In this document: positions 56,567 to 64,000 of the stretch, in pieces | How positions within the stretch are numbered: position 1 is the first letter of the stretch | Layout of the letters: each line of letters starts with the position of its first letter | DNA from: Orientallactaga sibirica | Lineage: Eukaryota; Chordata; Mammalia; Rodentia; Dipodidae | Length of the DNA stretch: 64,000 bases | NCBI GenBank assembly: GCA_036365145.1 | Contig: JAEOAD010000603.1 | Location: 1,302,001-1,366,000 of the forward strand | Reading direction: 5' to 3' | Notes under the pieces: model-generated | Databases searched by the model: none | Told to the model about the DNA's origin: nothing | The model's input: the letters and a program-made list of their open reading frames with translations, nothing else | Program-made: the position numbers and the translations under genes

Positions 56567-58045
56567 ACAAAATGAAATTTGAAGAAATTTGGTCAAACTT
56601 GGAATAGATCATTCTCAGAGAGCTCACCCAATCATAAAATGGTAATTTTCCCCTGGTCTCACTCATCTGTGGTTCCTCACCTGAATCTCCCCAGATGCTG
56701 TCATACCTAATAATCTTTACAACAGGGAGGGTGGGATGGGAGGGGAGAGTAAGGGTGGCAGGGAAACATAAATTGGGACCCAAATGGAGATGGTACCATA
56801 AAATCCTATATCCTGAAATACAGGCTAAAAGTTTAAACCTTCAGCAGGCCCTTATCAGGAATACCTGAAGAACTTCTTCTTCTTTCTTTGCTCTCTTTCT
56901 CTTTTATATTAACTATATTTCTTTTCCTTCTTCTTCTTTAGTGTTGACCTGTAACTTCCAGTACCACAATGTGGTTAACTTCCACAATGAGCTGTTGATC
57001 AGAGAGACCTACAAGGTTTCCCAAAAGAAGACAGATTTCTGTCAGAATACTTGATGACCCACCAAAGGTTAATGGTAACACCATACTGCCAAAGACACCA
57101 TATGCTGTTGGGAAAGAACATGGAGTGACCTGGATAGAATCTGGAAGAAAGACACCAGGAAGTTAGCTTGTCTAGTGCCAGAGGGTGCTACACAAGCGAA
57201 TGGGGAAAAATGACTGACCTCTGTCCAAGCAACTTGTTGAGTAGCTTAAACAACAAGTTTCTTGGACATCTGTCTAAGCTACTCAGCAGTGAAAAACAAG
57301 CGCAATAGTGGCACACATGGTGGGTAACCAACTGCTCTTGATTTGGCTAACAGATTCTCTCAGTGAAATGGAACTCATAGTTGGAACTGGGAAACAAGTC
57401 AAAACCATGTCCAAAAAATGAGGTCATTCTCTAATATCAAGCTCCCACCAATTGTGGGCTACAAGAGGGCCTACACATATAAACTTCTCTCTAAAATAAT
57501 AATGGCAATCCCATCTATCTGGTGTTGACTTCTCTCTATGTTGGAGAATTTGGTACTCTTTTACAGATGGATGCCAACCTGAGGGGAGGATCAGCCTATC
57601 ACACCTCACCAGGGCCCTAGCTGAAACCATAGAGTAACTGGGGAAATGGGCAAGAGTGCAGCTTTCTCAGTGAACCCGGCACCAGCAGAAGACTGAAGCA
57701 AATAGACACAGAGAACATTCAACTCCTACTAAACCAGATATCCAGACACACAGAGGCTCCCAAGACCTCATCACTGAAGTAGACCTAAAATGAACCCAAC
57801 ATGGCTCAGGGAAATTTGTGAAAGAGGGTACAGAAAGATTGTTAGAACTACAAGTTGGGTCATTATGCACAGAGACATTGCCTCTTCCCCATAACTGATG
57901 GCTACCCCACAGAGCAGTAGCCATATTCCCCAATGAGGAGGGTCCCTTCAGAGGGGGAAGGACAGGGAGGAGGCTGTCGCAGGCACCAACATGAATGTAT
58001 TCACATTGTGAGCATAACTAATAAAATAAATAATAACTTTTAAAA
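56567..58045 (+). mobile_element. L1-A 3' end, plus orientation
   Basis: Begins in the last ORF2 codons (AAAATGAAATTTGAAGAAAT), then the G-run tract (56725-56765), the full 3'UTR and tail CTAATAAAATAAATAATAAC at about 58020. A local inverted duplication lies at 57222-57268. Confidence 0.88.
57222..57268. repeat. 18-bp imperfect hairpin in 3'UTR
   Basis: Arms TGTCCAAGCAACTTGTTG (57222-57239) and CAACAAGTTTCTTGGACA (57251-57268), one mismatch, 11-nt loop. Other L1-A UTRs have only the left arm. Confidence 0.9.
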
Positions 58046-58866
58046 AAGAAGAAAAAAGAAAGAAAGCAAGTAGTTACAGCCAACTGCACTGAATCTCCTG
58101 TTCCAGTGTTCTCAGTATTCTCATTCATCATCACCAAGAAGTCAGTTTACAATAAGATGAGAAAATTCCCATGAGCTATTCATTTTGTTTAATTAGAATG
58201 TTTCAGCATTTGAAGAATTGATTATTCATCTATGATTCACATCCTAAACAGAAAACAATATAAATTCATAATTTTTTGGGAGTACAATATACCATAACCA
58301 TCACACATATATGCACATAGTCTGAAAACTTAAGTTTTAGAAGCCATTCCAATTTTACTGTATTAAAGAATAAAACAAAGTATGCTTCATGGCTCAGTTG
58401 GTTAAACATTTTGTTACTCAATCCATAACTTGGTTGCCATTTCAGTGAGTGAGTTTGCCATTCAAAACTTTCTTCACATTGAGTGCTAACTTATGTGGCA
58501 TATGCTCTCCCTTCCCACAAAAGGGAAAAAGACAATGAAATGGATAAAGAAGACACTACAAAAATGGAATTATTGTTCATATTGTGCTGGTCATGATGAT
58601 CAGTTTCAGTGAGTCAAAGCTCATCCTACTAAAATTTTCAACCATCCCATTACCTGAAGCCCATTTATAGCTTTACAACTTAAGGGAAGGGGTTAATAGG
58701 TAGAAAGGAGGTATACTGGGAGTGGAATGGTATAAGTGGGATCAAAGGAGGTGAATGGAGGAAATAGGTTTTGGAGGATGGTTAACCAAAACTAAAGAGG
58801 TTATAAATAACACATATGATACTTATTTCTTTGTTACCTTATTAAAAATATATGATTAAAAAAAGT
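58046..58866. other. Unique intergenic DNA
   Basis: No gene recognised. A tRNA-like stretch (TGGCTCAGTTGGTTAAACA at 58390) could be a very old SINE head but is too diverged to call. Confidence 0.5.
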
Positions 58867-59090
58867 TGGGGGAGTGGAGAGATGGCTCAGTAGTTAAAGC
58901 CATTTGTTTTCAAAGCCTGATGGTTTGGACTTGATTCTTCATTACCCACTGAAGGCCAGATGCACTAAATGACACATGCATCTAGGGTTTGTTTGCAGTT
59001 GCAGAGGCCCCGGTGCTCCTTCCTATACTCACTCTCTCTGTCTGCCCTTCTCTCCCTTTCTCTTTTAAATAAATAAATAATTTTTTAAAA
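58867..59090 (+). mobile_element. DIP-like SINE
   Basis: GGGGGAGTGGAGAGATGGCT, CAGTAGTTAAAGCCATTTG, AGGCCAGATGCACTAAATGA, GGGTTTGTTTGCAGTTGCAG, CTCTCTCTGTCTGCCC and AAATAAATAAATAATTTT tail. Possible TSD TTAAAAA.AGTT. Confidence 0.9.
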
Positions 59091-60306
59091 AGTTTGCAAG
59101 TAAGTACCTTGCAAGGATATAAATGTTGTGCCCAGAATCCATAGGCTCTCAAAGAAAATTTTAGAGCCAGATTTATTTTGGGCACCTAGTACGATGTTTG
59201 TCTGTGCAGAACCTGAGATCTCCCAGAAAATACCATCCACCCTAGATTAAACAGCAGGAATGATCAGTTGAAAAGTTCATTCCCATAATTCTTTAACAGC
59301 ATCCCTTCATCACTCTTGTATGTACATTTGGCCCTAAAATTTGCTGTCTTTCTGTAAATCTCTCCAATTGTTTGGGTTGTCCTTTACCTCACTCATCCTC
59401 ATTGACTGTTTCTGCTTATCAGTGAAGATATCAGAAAATATGTCTTCCTATGTGCTAGATCCCATGGGAGAAGATGTTAATGTTTTACTACTTCACAGGT
59501 AAAACACATAACTAAAAACGAAATTCAATCTATTTTTGTATGCTCTTCATTACCATTCTGTATTTTCCTTCTTATTTTAAAATAAATAAGGGTGTAAGTA
59601 CTTTCTTAGGACCATAAAAAGTACTGTAGGCACAAGGAACTATAATATTCATAATTACTGGGTGAGGCTAGTGTTCTTGAGGAAGAATGCATTTTACAGT
59701 TGACAAATAATATCTGAAAAATCATTCTTTCAAATACAAGGTTTGTTTTCTACAGATCTCTTCTCCCAGGCTACTTTCTTGATCTTATATTAAAAAAAAA
59801 TTGAACCTCAAGATCCTTACTCTCTTCATCTTTCTTTGTTGCACTATGTGTTTGCATAACACTTGAAAAGGATCTGGGGTGTTTTAGTTGCTTGTTTTCA
59901 TTGTTATTGGTGATGTCTTCAAAGAATGAATACTAAGTAAGGTAAGGAATGTTATGTGTTTTTTAATCCAGCTCCTAGAACTGTTCCTTAAACTAGCATA
60001 TCATGACATTTCCACTTAACTTCATGTAAGTGGCAAATTATTAAAGTAGTTATCAAAAAATTAAGTACATATACACACTAAAAATTACATTCTTCTGGAC
60101 TTTTTTAAAGAATACCAGTCTCCTCTTTTATTCATTTATTTTTTTACAAATGGGAATATCAATATATAAAATACATAAGTAATAGAGGGTGTAAAAACTA
60201 TTTATTCACATCAAATATAAGTTACCTGAATTATATTCTTGTTTTAATTTGGAAATATAAAACTATTTAGAAAAATTTTTCTCCTTGTTTTCATTGTTAT
60301 ATCATC
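59091..60306. other. Unique intergenic DNA
   Basis: About 1.2 kb, no gene, exon or repeat recognised. Confidence 0.5.
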
Positions 60307-60311
60307 AGCAC
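60307..60311 (+). repeat. Left 5-bp TSD of LTR
   Basis: AGCAC, repeated at 60816-60820. Confidence 0.85.
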
Positions 60312-60815
60312 TGTATTAGTCAGTGTTCTCTAGAGAAACAGAACCGATAGAATGAATTGCATTTAAAGGAAATTTATTGGATTAGTTTACAGTAGTCCAA
60401 CAATAGCAGGTTACAGGTCTGGGAGTCAAGGAACCTGGTAGCTGCTCAGTTTCCGAGGCTGGATCCCTCAGCAGTCCCAATACAGCACTGAAGGCTTGGA
60501 CGCATCCTGGAGAGATGCCACTCTTCAGTCCCACTGGAAAGCAGTAAGCAGTAAGCAGTAAGCAGCAAGCAGCGAGCAAGGAATTGTGAGCAGCACAGGC
60601 AGCCAGGTGGGAGGAGGGAATACTTTCCTTCCCAGAGCTTCTTTAGATAAAGCCCTCCCTCCAAGAGGGGCTGCCCACTCTAGGAGAAGTGTTCACCATG
60701 GGGGAAGGATTCCTCCTTTAGTTAATCCTTCTGGGAAGCAACCTCAGAGAACCACTTATTAGGAATGTCTGTGGATTTCTGAACAGAACAAGTTGACATA
60801 AACTTAACCATCACA
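60312..60815 (-). mobile_element. Solo LTR, ERVL-type (MLT2/MT2-like)
   Basis: 504 bp bounded by TG and CA with 5-bp TSDs AGCAC, the hallmark of an LTR. The plus strand starts TGTATTAGTCAGTGTTCTCT and AGAGAAACAGAACC, the reversed 3' end of mammalian ERVL LTRs (...GGTTCTGTTTCTCT...CTAATACA). It ends AACTTAACCATCACA, the reversed LTR start. On the minus strand AATAAA (about 60371-60376) is a poly(A) signal at the expected place. No internal viral sequence is nearby. A GCAGTAA tandem lies at 60541-60580. The family name is by memory of the consensus. Confidence 0.85.
60541..60580 (+). repeat. GCAGTAA heptamer tandem in LTR
   Basis: Three GCAGTAA units followed by GCAGCAA, GCAGCGA and GCAAG, a short decayed array inside the solo LTR. 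Confidence 0.9.
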
Positions 60816-60820
60816 AGCAC
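60816..60820 (+). repeat. Right 5-bp TSD of LTR
   Basis: AGCAC, matches 60307-60311. Confidence 0.85.
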
Positions 60821-61224
60821 CTTTTACCAAATAGTATTAGCTCATGACCATTCAAATAAATCAATACTCTATTTTATTTAGATAGGAATATTTACAAAGT
60901 CAAAATAATGCAATAATACACAGGCAAAGGAATGGGTGAAAAAAATCATGAAATTTGTTAAATCATAGAGATATAATTTTTATAACTGTGTGTCAATACC
61001 ATTTGTGTATTGTTGCATGGGACAGCAGAGCAAAGAAGGAAATGTAGAAGAAAAGAAATATGCCTTTATGTTTCATAAGCTCAAGCAGACAACATTCTCA
61101 AAAACATCTTGAGACTCAGGTTTTTAAAAATTCTGTAAATTAATCATTTTGTTTTTTTAAAAAGTGCCAAACAATCATTAACTCAGGCTTCCCAGCCATT
61201 GTTTTCTCTATTGTTTTGTTTATT
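60821..61224. other. Unique intergenic DNA
   Basis: Nothing recognised. Confidence 0.5.
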
Positions 61225-61365
61225 TATTTTTTTTTTATTAAGAACATACTTTGTATGGATATATCATGTGTTAGTACCATCTTTTTCCTCCTCCCTGCCT
61301 CCATTCCAGTAGGGTCCCTTCTCCATGAAGTTGCTGGTATTCCCCATGGGGTTGTGAATTTTTTG
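61225..61365 (-). mobile_element. Short L1-A 3' end
   Basis: Plus strand: T-rich tail, AGAACATACTTTGTATGGAT, GTGTTAGTACCATC, CCTCCCTGCCTCC, ACTCCAGTAGGG-like and TATTCCCCATGGGGTTGTG. Same terminal UTR segment as 34330-34483. It lies within an older L1 remnant. Confidence 0.85.
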
Positions 61366-61379
61366 TATATAAAAATTTC

Positions 61380-61905
61380 CTAATTTTATTTTTTATTAGA
61401 GTGTAGATGTGAAATTGATTTGGGGGCACTGATATTTATCCTATAAGTTTTCTAATCTAACTTATGAATTCTACTTATAATGCTTTTTAGAAGTGTTTAT
61501 ACATGAGATCATTGCAACTATAAAACTATAAAAATAAGTAATCTTACTTCTTTTCCAATCTAGATGGCTTTTATTTTGTTATCATTATCGATTCCCTTGT
61601 CTAGCACATCCAGGCAAACTAAAATGTCAAAGGGGGACAATATTTTCAGTCTTTAACCCTTTGCTAGTTAAGGATTTTTCATAGACATTATCACTTGAGG
61701 AAGTTTCCTTCTGGTTCAGTTTGCATGAAGTTCTATCATTGAGAAGTGTTCATATTGTCAATTTCTTTCTGAGTCTCTGTATATAATAATACAGATTTTA
61801 TCCATCATTTGTATGATACATAGCAATATGTGATTTCATATGTTAACCAGGCTTGCATTCTGGGGTAAACCTACTTGGCTATATTGTCTAGCCTTAAAAA
61901 ATCTT
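61380..61905 (-). mobile_element. Ancient L1 ORF2 (RT) remnant
   Basis: Plus-strand order matches an antisense old L1 RT region: TCTAGATGGCTTTTATTTTG, GTCAAAGGGGGACAATATT, then TTTGTATGATACATAGCAAT, ATATGTTAACCAGGCTTGCA and TTCTGGGGTAAACCTACTTGG. Far more diverged than L1-A and L1-B. The region after the following SINE (62265-62640) may continue it. Confidence 0.65.
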
Positions 61906-61909
61906 GCTA

Positions 61910-61924
61910 CATACTTTTTTTTTT
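61910..61924 (+). repeat. Left TSD of type-b SINE
   Basis: CATACTTTTTTTT pairs with CATACTTTTTTTT at 62252-62264. The T run makes the exact ends uncertain. Confidence 0.75.
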
Positions 61925-62248
61925 TTTTTGGAGAGAGACAGAGAGAAACAGAGAGAGAGCGAGACTGAGAGCGAGAGCGAGAGTGAGAGAGAGAGAGAGG
62001 AAGAGGCAGAGAGAAAGAGAATGGGCACCCCAGGACCATTACAGCCACTGTGAACGAACTCCAGGTGTGTGCACTCCCTTGTGGGCAAGCTTGGCATTGC
62101 CCCTTTTGTCACTTATGTGCTTTTGTCACTTGCATCTGGCTAAATGTGGGACCTGGACATTCAAACGGGGGTGGGCTGGGGTGTAGTGGTGGTGGTTCTT
62201 AGGCTTGGCAGGCAGGCGCCTTAACCGCTAAGGCATCGCTCCAGCCCA
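61925..62248 (-). mobile_element. tRNA-derived SINE, type b, long
   Basis: Antisense: T run, GGAGAGAGACAGAGAGAAAC, irregular GAGAGCGAGAGCGAGAG repeats, CAGCCACTGTGAACGAACTC, CTCCCTTGTGGGCAAGC, GTCACTTGCATCTGGC, GCGCCTTAACCGCTAAGGC. TTTTGTCACTTATGTGC, a partial duplicate of the GTCACTT block, lengthens it. Confidence 0.9.
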
Positions 62249-62264
62249 TTGCATACTTTTTTTT

Positions 62265-62640
62265 ATTAGTGTTGTGAATTTTTGTACTTTTTAAAAGATG
62301 ATGGGATCTATTTTTTCCTATATTTGATGCTTTGTAAAGCATATTTACTATTCTCATAAAAATCTATAGGAAGTGATATCTATCCTCAGATGGAAAAAAA
62401 AGTGGTAAATATTGGAACTAACTTCTCTGAATTTTGTGATAGAATGTACCAATGCAGCTAACAAATAGAGTGTACCCATGTAGCTACTATATTGGGTTTT
62501 GTCTTTGCTGGCAGAATTTAAATGGACAATTCAATTCATTTATTTGTCTAATTGTTTTGACTACCTACCTGCTCCCAGAATAATTTTTTGGAGTTTGTGT
62601 CTTCTAAAGAGTTTGTGAAATTAAGGTAGCTAATTTGTTG
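62265..62640. other. Intergenic DNA, perhaps ancient L1 continuation
   Basis: Faint similarity to antisense L1 ORF2 (TTGTGAATTTTTGTACTTTT and GTTTGTGAAATTAAGG) suggests the remnant at 61380 resumes here. Not certain. Confidence 0.35.
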
Positions 62641-62648
62641 TTATACAG
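62641..62648 (+). repeat. Left TSD of short L1-A end
   Basis: TTATACAG, repeated at 62918-62925. Confidence 0.75.
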
Positions 62649-62917
62649 GTTTTTTTTTTGTTTGTTTGTTTGTTTAATTTGTTATTATGTAGCAATGTTG
62701 TATGGACACATTATATGTTGGTACCATCATTTCCCTCCCCTCTGTTTCCACTACACTGAAGACTCTCCTTAGTGGGACTTCTGTTATTCACCATGGACTT
62801 GTGGTTTATGTGTTGTGAGGGCAATGTTTCTGGATATTACCTCCCTGTAGCTCTTACACTCTTTCTGCCCCCTCTTCTACAAACTTCCCTGAACCTTGGT
62901 GGGTGTGCTGTAAGTCA
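62649..62917 (-). mobile_element. 5'-truncated L1-A 3' end
   Basis: Plus strand: T run and (GTTT)n tail, TAGCAATGTTGTATGGACAC, TTGGTACCATCATTTCCC, TTCACCATGGACTTGTGG, CTCTTACACTCTTTCTGCCC, CTTCCCTGAACCTTGG. About 270 bp of terminal 3'UTR with 8-bp TSDs. Confidence 0.88.
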
Positions 62918-62925
62918 TTATACAG

Positions 62926-63072
62926 TTTTCATGGAATTTCTTTTGCACTGGCAGGTATGAAGTATTTTAATCTTCTATATTAATATTTGGAGTGTACTTT
63001 CTTGCACTATTTTTGCTTAGCAAGAATAGTTCTGGGTTTGCCCATTTATTTTTCTCTTCAAAAAACAAATCA
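62926..63072. other. Unique spacer
   Basis: Nothing recognised. Confidence 0.5.
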
Positions 63073-63310
63073 GAGCTGGAGGATGCCTTAGTGGTTAAGG
63101 CACTTGCCTGCAAAGCCTAAGGACCCTGTTCAACTCTACAAGTTCCATTTAAGCCAGACACACAAAAGGTGACACAAGCACAAGATCGCACATGTGCACA
63201 ATGCAGTGCACATATCTGGAGTTCGATTGTGGTGGCTGAGGTCCTGGTGTGCCAATTCCCTCTTTTTTTGCTCTTGCTCTTACCCTCTCACATAAAAAAG
63301 ACCCAAAAAA
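63073..63310 (+). mobile_element. DIP-like SINE
   Basis: AGAGCTGGAGGATGCCTTAG, TGGTTAAGGCACTTGCCTGC, AAAGCCTAAGGACCC, TATCTGGAGTTCGATTGTGG, GAGGTCCTGGTGTGCC and an A-rich tail. A CACAAGCACAAGATCGCACA insert lengthens the centre. Box B (TTCAACTCTAC) is decayed. Confidence 0.9.
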
Positions 63311-63317
63311 AATAGAA

Positions 63318-63499
63318 GGCCTGGAGAGATGGCTTAGTGGTTAAGGTGCTTGCTTGCTAAGCCAAAGGACCCAGGTTTGATTCCCCAGCACCCATGTAAT
63401 CCAAATGTACTAGTTGGCTCCTGAGTCTGGAGTTTGTTTGCAGTGGCTGGAGGCCCTGGCGTGCCCATTCTCACACTCTCTCTCTCTGTCTGTCTCAAA

Positions 63500-63534
<35 letters not shown>

Positions 63535-63545
63535 ATGTAAATCTT
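63318..63545 (+). mobile_element. DIP-like SINE, well preserved
   Basis: GGCCTGGAGAGATGGCTTAG and TGGTTAAGGTGCTTGCTTGC (box A region), CCCAGGTTTGATTCCCCAGC (box B), GGAGTTTGTTTGCAGTGGCT, GGAGGCCCTGGCGTGCCC, CTCTCTCTCTCTGTCTG and an (AAAT)n tail. It lies head-to-tail after the SINE at 63073. Confidence 0.93.
63497..63536 (+). repeat. (AAAT)10 microsatellite
   Basis: Ten perfect tetramers in the SINE tail. Confidence 0.95.
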
Positions 63546-64000
63546 TAAAAATATATGAATTATTTTAATAAAGTCCCTGAGGCATAAAATGTTTAATACA
63601 TTTCATAAAATATACAGAAAATATTTTATATGTGTTATAGAAATAAAATGCCAAGAAAATATACATGTATACATATGTTCATCCATGCATATCAAACCTC
63701 TATTAGAGGAGACATTTATGAGAGCAGAGCTATCATTCATAAAATCTTGTAATACCAGAAGATATTAAAATTTCTGGAAGCGAATTAAATAAACACTTTG
63801 AATGTGAAAATTCAATAATTTGGAATCAAATGCTCTGTATCTGAAGTGTCATATGGAGTATTCCTTTCATGACAGAGTGAATAATGAAAGTTATAACAGA
63901 TTCATTTTTAAAAAGGAATCTCATTTTTTTTTAGGAAGAACAAAGCATTCTATCACTTGACATATATGTCTAAAGGAAATTCTTTAGGAATTTGATTTAT
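63546..64000. other. Unique AT-rich intergenic DNA
   Basis: Nothing recognised up to the window end. Confidence 0.5.

Larger units (their letters stand above)
50136..58045. mobile_element. Composite L1-A: sense 5'UTR, inverted body, sense 3' end
   Basis: Three joined L1-A parts. 50136-50745 is the first roughly 610 bp of an L1 5'UTR in plus orientation, starting TCAAGATGGT. 50746-56574 is ORF2 (from about four fifths of its length), ORF1 and a complete second 5'UTR on the minus strand, whose 5' end (ACCATCTTGA) is at about 56551-56560. 56567-58045 is the last codons of ORF2, the 3'UTR and the tail in plus orientation. About 0.8 kb of ORF2 is missing between the outer ends of the second and third parts. 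No TSD was found around the whole. Confidence 0.8.

Noticed and set aside
58045..58080. TSD for the composite L1 at 50136-58045
   Set aside because: I compared the flanks of 50136 and the tail end and found no match above a few bases.
58380..58530. Possible old SINE (TGGCTCAGTTGGTTAAACA...)
   Set aside because: Only the box A area resembles a tRNA-derived SINE. There is no box B, tail or TSD.
63318..63400. tRNA-like sequence with box A and box B
   Set aside because: It is the head of a tRNA-derived SINE with a body and A-rich tail. No cloverleaf with an intact acceptor stem is seen.

Overview
This is mammalian nuclear DNA, very probably from a dipodoid (jerboa-type) rodent. I see no cellular gene, no convincing cellular exon, no tRNA or rRNA gene and nothing bacterial or phage-like. 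The species call rests on the SINEs. Most are tRNA-derived SINEs of the B2 superfamily whose consensus resembles the Dipodidae DIP family, and the rest are 7SL-derived B1 elements ending in a typical 'CAGCCTGGGCTA...GAGACCCTA' right part. The genus is an inference.

By my hand boundaries about two thirds of the window is LINE-1 (L1). Two L1 groups occur, labelled here ad hoc. L1-A has an ORF2 starting MAGIxSNL, a long 3'UTR with a G-run tract after the ORF2 stop, and 5'UTRs with short tandem monomers. L1-B has an ORF1 starting MQKSLH and a 3'UTR ending GTTATCAATAAAA. Every ORF1 and ORF2 seen is broken by stops, frameshifts, deletions or SINE insertions, so no copy can move by itself.

Layout: 1-1690, L1-A 3' fragments, one with an inverted middle. 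2012-6832, an L1-A with a 5' inversion and a 15-bp target-site duplication (TSD). 6980-13177, a near-full-length L1-B on the minus strand with matching TSDs. 13341-14560, L1-A 3' end split by a B1. 14561-17136, AT-rich unique DNA with traces of ancient L1. 17137-27850, two successive plus-strand L1-B copies. 27851-36429, mostly unique DNA carrying many SINEs, an ancient L1 and a short L1 end. 36417-41969, a plus-strand L1-A with ORF1 and ORF2. 42785-43117, a solo MaLR-type LTR. 43734-47045, a minus-strand inverted L1-A abutting an L1-B 3'UTR. 49000-49935, an L1-A 3'UTR. 50136-58045, a composite L1-A with a plus-strand 5'UTR, an inverted 5'UTR-ORF1-ORF2 body and a plus-strand 3' end. 58046-64000, unique DNA with SINEs, a solo ERVL-type LTR with 5-bp TSDs, an ancient L1 RT remnant and short L1 ends.

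The parts do not work together as a system. The window is a record of retrotransposition. Its most informative content is the set of rearranged L1 copies, three different tandem 5'UTR monomer arrays, an in-frame duplication in an ORF1 coiled coil, and well-preserved TSDs that give the nesting order. I found no credible new multi-gene system.
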